A stretch of 64,000 nucleotides of DNA, from the NCBI GenBank assembly GCA_026261815.1, contig JAMPIT010000230.1:37532501-37596500 (forward strand), given 5' to 3'. The translations under genes were made by a program, and so were the position numbers. Below the pieces are notes generated by a model. That model had not been told where the DNA came from, did not search any database, and saw nothing but the letters and a program-made list of their open reading frames with translations. Each line of letters opens with the position of its first letter. Position 1 is the first letter of the stretch. Positions 40,841-54,375 of the stretch are shown here, one piece after another. The DNA is from Monarcha castaneiventris obscurior. Its lineage: Eukaryota > Chordata > Aves > Passeriformes > Monarchidae.

Positions 40841-42990
40841 CTGACCAAACAATTTTCTCTTAATTTAGAGGAAGAGACTAGTGAAAGTTTGAGAGCACTG
40901 ACTCTAGGGGACCACAGGGGAAAAACATTGTTTTCACCTTTCCCCATTCTTCTCTCCGGGCATAACACTCCTAACTTCAAGGCAACACCAGCAGTATTCA
41001 TCCACAAGTCTGGCAAGAACATCCATTAATTATACTCAGGACAGTATTATTGAGCCCTTTCTCTAAGTTCTATGTACTAACTCAATATAAAATCACAGTT
41101 CTGATTATTGATCAAATAAAAAATTTCCACTTGAGCAGTCCTGACAGAAAGCCAGGAGATTTGCTGCACAGCAGCACAGTCCTTCCATATGCATAGCCCA
41201 TATACTGAGGTTTCCTGTTTTGTATCCTGACAGCTATGCCCCTGGAATGCCTTGGGATATGCCTGAAGTACTTCTCTACCCTCTCTCTGATCTTTATTGG
41301 CTCTTCACCCCAACAGGAGAAACCAGCCTCACACTGATCCTCTTTGGCTTCCCACAGAGCATTCCCCAGCTGCAAGGTGCCATGAACATGTCTTGGGATA
41401 ATGGTCCACATTTGCAGAAAATGCTTCAGAGAAATCATAGGCCCTAAATTTATGATTTCCCCCTGATCTACCTGAACCCCAACTTTAGCCAAGTTTAATG
41501 ACAAAAAATTCCCCTCCAGAATTATCAAACGAGTATTAAATTTAGACTTTCAGTTCAATAATGGAAACTTTGAACTCCCACTTACACCCCAAGCCTGGTT
41601 GCTCAGTCTGTCAGATTCTAATCTTTGTATCTGTAATCTCTAATTTTTTATATATTTTGCTGTTAGTTTTGGGACACAAAAGCAAATAACTGAAGTGCTC
41701 CAGCACAGTATGGATAAGTAAAAATGGGAGTTACAGGCATACTTATTTAGTGAAGCCCATCTCTTACAAGGAGTGCTTTTTAAACTGGAGACTACATCTA
41801 CCACCAGCAATGCCAGAACCTGATGAACTGAAATAAAGAAAGAGGTACATTTGCACAAAATTTATTTTGTGGAAATACAAAATGAAACATAGGCATAAGC
41901 ATCCTCTTTGAATCACTTGAGACCCACTTCTTTAATTTACTAGACATTTACAATTGCACATAGAAAAGGAATTAGGTGATTCTTCTTCCTGAGCTAACAT
42001 AACATAAAGTTGTTAATGTCTAATTGTGAACTCTACCTTTGTGCTTTAGCAGACCTGAAGACAGAGCTTGACAAACTGGAGTATTTACCCAGACAAAAAT
42101 AGCCACTCAGCTGTGCTTTAGTGCCATTTTCTGTCACACCAGCATGACAGCACTAAGTGTTTAGTTCAAATAAGTGGTTCCACGTCCTCTGATAATACAA
42201 CATGGTTCCAGCATTCTGTTCACTACAATTTCAGCTCCATCAGGGGTAGCACAAGACAGCTCAGTATTCCCAGAGATTTTCAAACTGTGGTGCATGTGTT
42301 CTATTATGCACTCAACCCGTCTGGTCCATTTGGACTGGATTCACCAGGGAATACAATTAGCTGGCCATTTTATTTACACAACCCAGCCTGCCAATTTGTC
42401 TGGAGCTTCAGTTATTTTTTACTTTTCTCTTTCTTGCAGTTTTGAATTATTTCTGATGTGGCAACTATCTGCAGCACAGATTCTTATTCCACTGGGCATT
42501 AGTGTGTAAGGCAACCAACTGTTGGGGGACTCACCTTGGGGCAGTCTTCAAATTAGAAGCAGTAGTTATTTCCTCAGCAAATTCAAGTACATTGCTCTTT
42601 TAAATGAGCCACTAAAGAAGACTTCTTAATGTGCTGCCAAACAAATCATGGAGAATAGGAAGGAACAGCAACAGGCAATGGCACATGGACACAGGGCAAT
42701 GAACTACTGCTGCTCCCTATTGCACAACTAATCGGTGCTCCCAAAGTAGGGCACTTTTGCTGCCCTGCAAACCAGAATTTGACACAGGCTATTTAGCATT
42801 TTAGGAAAAGAGGCAAATATTCAAAAAAAGAGACATGAAATGATCTTATCCAAAGGACACAGAACTATGGTAATCTCAGCAAGCCTCACAGAACCACCAT
42901 TGTCACTGTATTTGAGGTATACTTTCCGAAGTTCAGTTAGTACACAAAAAACAAATATATCATGTCAAAAAATAAGACCAGAAATAAAAA

Positions 42991-43023
42991 GATAAATATA
43001 AATATAAATATAAAATATAAAAA
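42991..43023. repeat. (TATAAA)n-type AT microsatellite
   Basis: About five imperfect ATAAAT/TATAAA units in a row. The TATA-like words are part of the repeat and are not taken as a promoter. Confidence 0.8.
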
Positions 43024-44583
43024 TACTCTCATTCAAATACAGACATTTGAAATGGTAAATATATGAAAATATTGTGCACTTATTCAGTCGAGGAGGTTCA
43101 TATATTACCAATTTTAGGATGCCAAATATTTTCTGCCAAAGTCTTCACTATTCTTTTCTTCCTCTGTCTCTGCCTCTCTCCTCCTGCATCAAAGAAGAAT
43201 CTCTCAGCCTCCTACATTTTTATCTCAAAGCAACACAGTCTCAAAATGGTTCATACAATTAAAAGGAAAACTTAAGAAAAATTGAACTACCTTTCATTAG
43301 ATACAGATTTTTTTCTCTGCTGCTACTCAAAACAAATTGCCTGTCTTTCAATTTTCCTAATGACTTTAATTATCTTTTTTCCAAAAATATGGTACCCCTG
43401 GACAAGACCATAAAATATGTCTTAAGGTATCCTCTTGCCAAAAGCTTTTTCCATGAGCTTTTCCAGCCAGCTTCATGCAACTTATTGGGTTTTTGTAACC
43501 ATTTATAATTTAAATTTGATACGAAACTTCTGGCAATGTATCTATAAAGAATTCAAATTATTAAAAAATAAAGTTATAATATTCTTTGCAAACACAAAAT
43601 GACTGATGAGATTACATAACATCTCTCATAACTGTAAAGGTTTCCATTACTGTAAGTCTTTTTGTGAGCAATAATGAGTCAAACTGAAACTATCACCAAA
43701 AAAGTGTTAAATGAGAAAACATTATCCATGCATTTATGGTGACAGATAGCCACAAACTCGCTGGAGTGCATGAAATGTTCACTCTGCCTACCAACAGCAC
43801 CAAGCATGTTCCTATTTACATTAAGAGGCTTGAAAACAAAAATCAGAACCTTTATCGGAGTATTTAGCTTGAGAGTCCCTTATTCCTCAGGCCAGTCCAC
43901 TGTCTCCTGGAATGTTTTCCCAAAGCATTGCGTCTTACTAGCTCCCCTCTTAGGGAAGTAGAAAGCCCGAAAATCCCTTCTCTCTATTCCGTAACTTCAT
44001 ATGGCATATTTGTTTGGTGGACTGACATAGCAGTTAAAACAAATACTCCTGCTGGGTTTAGAGCATCTATGAAGCTACAGGAGGAGAGGGGGGCACGTTG
44101 TCAGGAAAAAGTAAGGGGTTGCCTGGTCACTCTGGCAGAGCACACTGAGGTGCAGACCTGTGAAGGAAAGGTCTTAAAAGCACTGACAACATGCCACGGT
44201 CAAGCAATGCACCGTGGCCTAGTATCGTGGCCAGTACTGTGGCCTAGACATGCTCAAGAGTTTTGGTTAACTGCTGGTAAATTTTACAGATTCAGGGAGA
44301 CTAGATTTTGGATTTCATGGGGTTGTTTTTACAAAACACACTAAACATATCATTGCTTTCATAAATTAAGACACTTCAGCAATATCTGAATGCTAGTTCA
44401 TGAATCAGGACAGTAACTGTCTTTGCTCTCCCCTCCAGCTGAGTAGAAGGCCTAATATATTGCCTTGCTGGAGTAGGATTGGTGGAAGAATTTGTGCTCC
44501 CACACCAAAAACCAAAGCTGTCTGGCCACTGTGGTTACTGCTGGGATATAAGTTTCACATTATTTTGTCAACAAGACTGGTAG

Positions 44584-44694
44584 TAGTTATCTTAAGAGCT
44601 GTGCAGTATCCTGGTGAATTTGTAAGTCATTTAATGCTCTTCTTTGTTCCTTGCTGAACCTGCCTCCTCTGTTTCTCTCGTCTTCTACATACAC
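44584..44694 (+). repeat. LTR-like dispersed repeat, copy 2
   Basis: This is the partner of 40727-40840. Upstream, at about 44543-44550, there is a TATA-like word (GGATATAAG) that copy 1 lacks. The right end is ACATACACA. If this is an LTR, the TATA-like word followed about 150 bp later by a CA end would agree with a plus-strand U3-R-U5 layout, but no polyadenylation signal is seen within the matched part. Confidence 0.5.
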
Positions 44695-47600
44695 AGTATT
44701 AAGATTAGAGAACCCATATTCATAAAGCCATTTTTATTTCCTGCTGAAAAAGGACAATCCCTTGGCAAATATGGAACAGTTACATCAGAAAGATGACATT
44801 AAAAAAAGCCAGCTATTGTTAAAAGGTAATAGAGTATAAACAATGTTAAAAAGTGTCCAGAATGTTCAAATTCAGATTTTCAGAAAACTCAGAAATAAAG
44901 ACATCTGCCCTTAAGCCACTTGCCGGAGTGTGGCTGCACACATCAAGCACAGAGAGTGTGTAGGGACACTTTTCAAAGCCTGTGACTGTGAAGAGCAGAC
45001 CACTGGGTACTGCTGGTCACAGGCAGAAGGGCTTAAGTCTGCTTAAGAGGGAATGAAAAAACGTAAAGAGAGCTGCTAAAGGTAGGCAGAGTTTACCCTG
45101 ATGTTGGACTTTGTAAAGCAATGATATTGACAGAGCTCCTTCCCAAGCAGTCCAGAAAGGTGCCTTAACACAAGGAAAGAATCAACCACAAAAAGATGGC
45201 TTACAGAGTACCTGGATGGTAACTTGATCCCATTTCTACTGCAGAAAGTGAACTCTGGGCCAAGGTAAACTGATAAGGAACAAATATGCTCCTATAGCAC
45301 AAAACCAGCCAATTCAAGGGCAAGCTCAGAAAGTCAAAAAAGAATGTGTCCATTTCTATCTCTATATCTGAATGGAACTGTTGAAGTAGTTTCTCTTCTG
45401 CATGAATGTCATACTAGAAGTTCAACACACTTCATCTCATGTGCAAACTTCATTTAACCTTGACAGCTGAATGATCATTTCCTAGACTGCTTACAAGGAT
45501 TTCTTTTTAAATTTATAAATACAAGTATTAGGTTTACTTTTTGCTTTTGCAATATGCAAATTTATGCTTAGAAGAAATAGTACATGCCTATCCCACCAAA
45601 TCCATGTGCACATTTGGAAACACTTGGGGTTGCTTAAGGTGTTCTTAGATTTGCATCTGTTTTCAAGAACAGGAGATTAATTTAAGAACTTATTTGAAAG
45701 ACATCTCTCTGGTAACGTGGTTTCTGCTGCAGTCTCCAGAAAGTGAGGAGGGGAAATAAAAAACAACAGTTGTCATTAATAAACATACCCAATCTATTTT
45801 GTGGTTTGTATTTCTACATTCTAGGTTTGAGCATGTTCAAGGGATCTGAATCTTATGAGAACCTCTCCTCAAACAGATTGCTCTTCGTCTGCATTCTGGA
45901 TGTGGCAAAATATTCAGTGCTGCTTGAAAGGGAAAAGATAGTTTTCCCAGCCAAAGGAGCATTCAGTTTTCTATGCTTTATCAAGAAATTTTCAAGGCAA
46001 TAATAAAGTAACAAACATTTTAACATATTAATATGAAAAATACAAGAACTTTCCTTTCAAACATGGGTCAAAATTACTTTTAACATTTACAAGAGCCAGA
46101 GAGAAAATTATAAATTTCTAGCTAAACATTTAGCAATATTCTTTAAAGTTTTCTGTATTTCAGACAGATTATACAAGTCTTAAACACCATTTAATTCCTA
46201 CGCAGCTTAATAGTTTTACATATTTCCCATGGACACTTTTGTCATCATTCATCATCAATTACTCAATTAGATCATAACTCACTCTCTCTTAATCTAAATT
46301 TTTTTTCCTATATGATGGATAACACCAATATTAACATTCCAGGAATGAGCCTAGTTCTTATGAAATAGTAAGAGAATAAAAAGAAGTCCTTTGTTAAGTT
46401 TTTCCTGGAAATACAAAAGAAAAAACTCACCAGCACATGAAGCAATTATACAAATCACCTTTCTAAAAGTATTTGAACAATCTGGAGATTTGTTAGTTGG
46501 AAACAAGAGAACATTTCTGGTCCTCTGGTAATTTTAATGGTAAAATGACCTAGGTGTGCCCTGTAAAACCAAAATACTGAATTCTTCATCACCAATGCCA
46601 ACACAAGAGGAGACCTAAAACTTGACATTGACACATACAATATCTGGTAGTCCAGAAATCAATAAGAGCAGTGACCTGCTTTCAAATGAAAAGCAGGAAA
46701 AATCTCTCCCAAAGGCCCTAATGTCTATATGTCCTTCCAGCTAACCACCAATATACAAGAAAAATGTAGAAGCCTCAAACATGGCAACAAAATGGACAGA
46801 AGTGAAAAAACCACTTGTTTTAAACAAGTATGATTCATACTTATATACCTTACTAGTTGGGCTTTTTCATACTGCAGAAGTCAGAAGTGGTCTGGAGTAA
46901 ATGACAGAGGAGAGAGAAACTGAATGACAAGGTGTTAAGAGGTTATGGCAAAACCACCTAGCCAGAACAGTACAGTACATACAGAATTACAGTAGTCTTC
47001 TGACAAGAAGTGTGTGAAAAGGTAGGAGGGTATTTCTGATGTACATCAAACACAGTAAAAGCTGAAGTGAGACCTCAAAGCTCTTTTTTTATTCTGAAAC
47101 AGGATAAGAATTTAACTATACAGAAAAAGAACTGGTGTCTGCATGTCTTCTTTTGAGGGTCTTGCAGATCCTTCTTAGAAAAATGACTCCTTTATGGTAG
47201 CAGAACCTCTAACTCCAAAGAGTTTTAAGAATGCTAGGGCTTGCTGCTCTCCCTTCACTGCAGACTCCAGCTCCTCCCTGAGTCAGACTGAATGCACTTT
47301 ATAAAAAAACAACTATTCTGACAGTATGTTCATCCCTTCCCAGGGTTTACTGCCAATTTCAAAAGCCTAATTGCTGTTGTGAACTGCAAGGATATTCAAA
47401 CTCGTAATGAAATATTACCTTCTCCCCATCTCTATTCTCTTCCTATTTCAGCTGCAGATTTTCTCCCTTGCTAATGCAAGTATCTGTTGTGGAGGATTTT
47501 TCCTTTACAATAAAACCAAAAGTATCTCTTGGTTTCCAACATGATTGTTACAGATCAACACCAATTCTGATTTTGTATTTGACATTAGCATTGCTCTTTA

Positions 47601-47882
47601 AAACAAATTTGGTATTTTCTCAGCAGCAGCATCACATTTCTTTAATGCTTATTGACAGGCAGGTCAGTAGTCAGTGACTTTTTTTTAATGACTGTATTCT
47701 TTTGTTCTCTTTGCAGTACCCGCAAGGACTTGAATGACAGAAAGTTCATTTTTCTCCGAGTGAACATCTGATTAGAGTAGCCCATGCTTTACCCCCCTTT
47801 GGGAGACATGCTGTCAGCCAGCAAAGCCATGGTGGTCGTGGTAGCTGTCACTGCATATCCAACAGCTGCTCCGTTACACATT

Positions 47883-48142
47883 CCCTAACCTGGCAAGGAC
47901 CGCGCTGTGGAGATTCTGCCGCTTTTCCCCACCCTGGCTCTGTGCTGCCCTGGCCCCGTCCCTCCAGCAGGCAGGCTGGCCAGCAGCTCTGCCTGCAGCT
48001 GCTTCCCACCCTCCTAGTGCTGCTTCACCACAGCAGGAGCTCTCCTGAAGGGGCCTTCTATGGCCTCGGTCCTGGAGAATGAGTGGCACCCCATCAGAGA
48101 CCCAGAGCTCCTGGGCTGAAAGCCTGCAGCGCCCTAACCTGG
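47883..48142. repeat. GC-rich block flanked by 11-bp direct repeats
   Basis: The word CCCTAACCTGG occurs at 47883-47893 and again at 48132-48142. The 238 bp between are much more GC-rich than the DNA on either side. This fits an insertion with a target-site duplication. No poly(A), terminal inverted repeat or TG...CA ends are visible, and the block matches no family I know. The minus strand is open for 93 codons across it, without a recognisable domain. A short retrocopy, a non-autonomous element, or chance are all possible. Confidence 0.4.
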
Positions 48143-51100
48143 TTGATGCCCACAATTTGCAAATCGTGGCACTCCGTGGGGTCTTTGCTGCACCAATGGA
48201 AGGAAATTATGAGGGGAAAATTATGCTGAAATGGAAATTTTGAATTATTTACGTTCTAGGCAGAACATGGCTTGATGAATAAAAAGTCAATCAAATGGAC
48301 TCTACATGTTGCCCCAATATCACAAGAACTATGTCGATGCAGTTGCCGTGCTCTAGCCGAGTGTTAGCTCAGATGGAACATGGGCCAGGTAAGACAGAAT
48401 TCAATGCAAACTGCATTCAATAGATGGATGTCCTAACCATCATCTGCAGTCAGTTTAATGCTAAAGAGTTCAGAATTATATTTTAATTATACAAAACTAG
48501 GTACTGTAATATTTTCTTTGGAACAACCCTTTACATTTTGATCTTTGTTGAAGTTGTGATTAGAACATGAAGAGAGCTTAACCTGCCACCACAACTCATT
48601 ACACCTTCCTGAAGGGAACTGATGCTGGATGTCCTAGTTAGGATTATATTCTACATCTCTCACACATGAGTAGCTCTGTCTTCCACAATGAAATCCAGAA
48701 CTGGAATCGATGTGAGACATTCTTAAACATCATATTGTTCTAGAGGCCTGAAGGTATAGTAAACTGCTTTGATGTCTCTTTAATTAACATATATTCCTGC
48801 TTGTGTAAACCATACAGAGCTTAAAAAATTAAATTCAAAATTTTCCCTAATTTTCTGGCTAACAGAATTTTGAGTCAATTAAAACAACATGAGAACTGAA
48901 TTTAAATGGTACTTATGTACTTATATTGAAATACTTGTGAAAGGTAGCATCGATGCATATAAAGTATTTTTAATGACATTCCAGGTTCTGGATTCCTTTT
49001 TACAGCAAATTAATGTGTGAATGGCTAAGCAGTGAATATGAAATGACTGTAAAAGCTGCATCTGCAGAAACTGCAGTTCAGCTACACACCTGATTAATAT
49101 TGTACCTCTGTCAATGCTGGTACAGGATCAGATGTCACTTACCAACCAAACCTCTTTATATAAAAAAAGTAAACCAAAACTTTCAAGGACAACAAAGTAT
49201 GGCAAGAAAGGCAATTAATATGACAAATCTGGAGAGGAATTGTGATGAAAACTAAATTATATTAATGAACTGAAAAATAGTGGATGACAGTATAACCATG
49301 GCATACCAATGGGTTTGAAATTGGAACCCTAGCAAGAATAGCATTTTCCAGAGATGGTAGATAAAGTTTTCTACATACTGCTTCTTCTCCTTCTAAAATT
49401 GACCAAAAGTTATCCTTATGCATTGCAAAAGGCCAAGCTGTCATATTGTAATAGAGAACAAAAGAATAACAAATGTTTTTTTATGCATGATATGTCAATG
49501 GAAGAAAAGATGCAATATCAAGATACTGTACTTACAGTATATATTTCTGGAATGAAAAATCAAGAAGCATAACAAGAAGGTGGAAGAAGCACTTGTTAAG
49601 AACCCAATAAAAACATACTAAAAAAAATTGTAATTCTCTGAAGGTACTATGATTTCTCCATCTAACTTGGCTGTCTCCATTTTAGTAGGAGAGGAAATCC
49701 CTGAGGAAATCAATACCAAGCTATGCAAATTTCTACATCTTAAAACTTTATTTTTTAAGTAGCAAGAAAGAACCCTCAGAACAAACAGAACTTTTATTTC
49801 TATAGACGCCAGTCCAGCATAGAGATAGCAAGGTGAAAAAGAGTTATTCTGACATTCTAAATGCAATGTTTCTTTTGAACTCAGGGGTTAAAATCTTGCT
49901 GTTACTCCTAATCTGCTGCTCAACATCAGAAAATCATGAAATTCAAACTTCAGCTTCCCTTTCTACAGCTTATCCCAGAATGGGAATGGATTCATCACAC
50001 ACTGCAATCAACTTTTTGGTACTTACCTGAATACTTGCGATATTGAGGAAGATTTATATGTTTGTGTCATAGAACACAGTGCTCATGAAGAAAAGTTGGT
50101 TTATCCACTGCAGGGATTCAGTTACATTTCCAAATACCTATTCAAAATAAAGCACAGAAAGATCAAGAGGATGGTTGTGTTAATTGTTTTCTCTGCCTTT
50201 CTATTTCTCTATGCTAATTTATGTAACCACTGATTTTTAAAAGGATCATTTTCTGTTTGTTTCAATCCTTTGACTTATCAGAAATACCAAATTTGCTCTC
50301 CCATAATTTTGTTGTAGAAGTTCTGGGAAATCTCAGAGCTGTTATGAACCTTACTGAAAGTTTAGAGCACTGAATATTCGTTTCTCTAAAATGTGAATTA
50401 GTCACTGAAATTAAATAAAAGGTGTTACAAAAAGTGGGGCAAAAAGAAAAATTCCAAGAAAGAATGAATTCGAAATTACCTGACCAAAAATTCCTGCTTT
50501 TCTGAGTTAACACTTAGTCCCAGTTATGTAAAAACATGACAGAAAGCTAAACATTGAAGTTACACTTTCTTTTGACACATCCCCATTCAGTCACATCTGA
50601 TGCTATGCTCCTTTCTAATTCTGTAGGATAAGTCAGAAAGAGAATTAAATATTACTATATATGAAACTTCTACTACATTTCACATATATTACCAATGTAT
50701 AATGATAACAGATATGCAGTAGATGTCTTCATAGTAAATATGACATTTGTAAGGTCTTCTCGCTCTCTTTGCCCTTATTTAATTCTGCTTGTAAGGTCAT
50801 TTCAATTGTTCATATTGCAAGATTTTTGGAACAGATATACAGACAATTCCTGAACAAACAGACTCAAATAATTGATATTGATATTAGTAATGCACAATGA
50901 TCAGACTAATGCCGAATAAATAGTAAATAATAAAAACAGTAAAACCCATAATCCAGAATTGCATCTTATTAGGAAAAGATTAGAAATATAGGCTACACCT
51001 TAACTACTTATTTAATTGGAGAGTAAAGAGAGAACTATGAAATCTTGAATCATAGTATCTGTATTCAACTCCCAGTTTCAGTTTTCAGTAGTAGTTACCA

Positions 51101-54100
51101 TTGTCACTGAAGTTTCAGAAGTGTCTAGCTCTACCTAAATCTTAAAAGATTTGTTTAATTAATTTTGCCAAGGGTTTCCATTGAGCATCCATTTCTGTGT
51201 CAAGCTTCAATTACATTACACATCCTCATATAATTTTCAGTTGTGAGTAAAGGTTGAATATTGGTAGTAAAGCAAAGGCAATGGTTAATCGAATGCTTTG
51301 CAGCAAAGAATTTGAATGTAGAAGTTGTCAGTCTCTTACAGCCTCCTAAATGCAACTGGAATCAATGGGTTCTGTGTATTACAACATGTCACATTAATCA
51401 GTCCAAAACATATCTCATGATTCTTTAGACAGCACTATGGTTTGACACATCAGCTGTGACCAACCCTTGCTGCAATCCCACCAACCAGCCATCAGAACTG
51501 GAGTGGCACAAAGCCTGTATTACTTAGGCTTGCAAATATCCCAGTGAGGTGGGTAATTAGGAACACACCAGAATCAGATTGCAGAGAAATACATGTTGAG
51601 AGCCGAGTTTTCAAATCAGATCTCCCCTGCATTCAGCGCTCACTTAACACTGAAATGAATGTCAGTAGATAAAAGTACAGCAGCTATAAAACCACACTCA
51701 GCAACAGAAAAAAGAGATGAGAAAGGGAGACAAGGGTAGAAATAACTTTTGTTTGCAGCTACAATGAAAATTTATTCCTCAGCTCAAAAATATGGGACAT
51801 GATAATTTCACTGCCTTCACCAATAAGCCTCCTGTACTCACAAACAGGCAAATGCTTAACTGTACAACATAGATAAGATACTAGGAACTAAGAAGTTGAT
51901 TTTTAAAGCAACGGATGAACACAAAGAAGCATGTAAGACTTTCTTCCCCTTACTGAATTTCAGGTTATGGAGTTTTATGACTGCCAATTCTTCCTCTTGA
52001 CAACATCCATATCTGAGTAACTAAAACCATGGAATCAGTGCTGGTTAGTTGAGGTTCCTTAGCAGAGTAGTGTTAAACTTAAAGTCACATTGAATTTTCC
52101 AGACTGGTGAATATAGAGAAGCTAAGTGTTCAACATTATTATTGTTGCATGGCTCTTGTGCACCTAAAAACTAAAGGGAAGGAAAAGATTTTACAAGAAA
52201 CCCCATGTTTTGACCATATCTGTCACAGTAGAAAAGCATTTTCCTCTACTCACATTCTGTTTATCAGACTTTAAGTGACAAATTTGAATTAGAAACAAGT
52301 GCAGTAAAGATATTTAACTGTAAATTTTAAGGAAAAAATTCCCATATCTCAGATTGTATTATTTATTTCATGGAGAAAAAGACAACCAACCAAAGACTTC
52401 TCAACAGTGTAAACTAAGCAGGTATGCAAATTTAACATCATAGATAATTATGTAACACTATCCTACTGTAAATCTGGTTGGATAGGTGTGAGGATTTACT
52501 CTAAGTTAAATACTGAGAGCTTGGTGCATGCAAAAAGAAGGCATCTGCTGACAGAAAAAAAAATTTAGATAGCATCAGGATCACATTCAGCAATGACAGT
52601 ATTTTCTCTTTCACTTCTGCATCCTTCTCTACATACATTAATAACTAGCTTTTGTTTTATCACCTTTTTTTTCTGCCCTGATGACTCAGATCTTATAATT
52701 TCCAATTATAACAATCCAAATGTAGAAGTATGGCTTGTATTTAGGCTTAATTTCCTGAATTATGAGCAGTGTTACGATCTCAAGTAATCTGAATGGACTA
52801 TAAATTGAGGAGCTTCATCTTCAGATCTCTACTCTACAACTAGAATTCCTCCACAGTGCCAGGCAAACTGCTTAAGCTCTTTGGGATGGTTTTTTCCTAT
52901 CTCTGAGGCCCTTTGTGGTTTAGAGATGACAGAAGCAACTACTGCAGTTGAACTTCAAGGCAGAATGGTGATCCTACATTACAGGATGATGTGTCCTATG
53001 AGAAGCAAATGCTTCCAGAACTAAAGAAACAGACAATGATTCTTAAGAGGCTCAACCAGCAGTTAAGAGGATTTGTGTCTCTAAGCAGGGATTTACTAAA
53101 CAAAATGAGTATGTACAAACAAGACTAGCACTCAAACAGGACTGACTATGTAGTGCATTTCAGCTATTAAAGGCTTACTCCTTCTGTACTTGTAACACAA
53201 CTCCTGACACCAAGGGTGGAGCTGTAACCTCTGTCTGCACTGAAGAATGGATTGGAAAGTACCTTAGAATTTCAGAGCTTGCCTCCATAGAGATGTTCTC
53301 TGCTGCGGCACAAAAAATCCCAAACAAATTAAAGGCAGACCACGGAGTGATTAGGAAATAGCCAGGCTAGTACTGATGGAAAGACAGCAGGAGGGCTCTC
53401 ATGCCAGCTCACATACCTAGAGGACTGCACCACACAGTGGTTACTGTGGCCTGGAAGCCACATTGAACACTGAACCATTTCTTTTTTAACATTTATCATC
53501 AAGGACTAGCCCTTCTCTGTGTGACATGTAAAAAAAATGGGAAAGGGTAAAGCAAGAGTGGCTAAGTAGCTTTTCAAAGAACATCATCAACAGAAATAAA
53601 AGTTGTGACTGGATGCAGAGCTGCAAGGAGGGAAAATGAAAATCCAAAGCTCCAGTAATGACTGAAACAAGTTTCTAAATAAAACTTTCAATACAAATGA
53701 GTCACCCTATAGTTGTAGGGAATGTATCCAGACAGAAAACCATTCTGACCACAGCCTGAAAAGTAATTGTTCTGGTAAGCAAGGTAAATCAAACAATGAA
53801 AGCTTACAGTCTGCTTTGTTTTGGTGGTTTTGGTTCATTCCTTTTACCCTACTGAACTACTAATATTTGAAAATCTTAATGACAGTCAAGTGATCTACAT
53901 CTGCTATAGAGTTTATAACTTTGGGATACATCTGAATCTGTCGATATAAAAGAGGAATTTTTAAGGACACAAAAGCCAGTGAAAGATTGTGCTCTTGTGT
54001 GCAGACTTCAGGAAAGGAATGGAACAGATTTTCACTTTGCCAAACAGATCTAGTAGTGACTGGCAAACAGAATTAGTATTTGATGCAATTTTTCTACTTA

Positions 54101-54196
54101 AGCAGATGGCCAGCTCCCTATATACTACTTCAGTGACATCTTGCTAGAAAGACAGCAAGTTTTGGTAGTCACCCTGATCAGAAGGTCCCAACTCAC

Positions 54197-54375
54197 CTGA
54201 AATGTGTGGATAGGCCAGGCCCATGATGGGAAAGGTTTCATTCTTGGTGAAGTGGTAAGAAACAGTCCATAGAACTCGAGACAGGCACTGCCACCACAGA
54301 GCTTGCCACCAAGAAATATGCCAGTTGTGGTTCTTGCAGAGCAGGAGATAGGCCAAGGCAATGCAGTGCCAGTGT
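54197..54375 (-). other. Exon-like open segment bounded by splice consensus (unrecognised)
   Basis: On the minus strand a TTTTCACTGTGCAG acceptor-like word precedes 54375, and a perfect CAG|GTGAGT donor follows 54197. The 179 nt between are open in two frames. One reads HWHCIALAYLLLCKNHNWH at its start and YHFTKNETFPIMGLAYPHIS at its end, with about seven tryptophans, a hydrophobic stretch and many codons ending in G or C. I recognise no family and see no neighbouring exon, so this may be an orphan exon, a pseudogene piece or chance. Confidence 0.2.

Noticed and set aside
41112..41528. 138-codon minus-strand frame, and a WDNGPH word at about 41394-41411 on the plus strand that recalls a retroviral integrase box
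   Set aside because: A six-residue match without the rest of the integrase core is not enough, and the minus frame has no recognisable domain. It would matter only if the LTR-like pair around it is confirmed.
42991..43023. TATA-box-like words
   Set aside because: They are units of an AT microsatellite with no downstream exon or CpG-rich promoter.
43928..44344. 138-codon plus-strand frame
   Set aside because: No family motif, no splice context and a composition typical of chance open frames.
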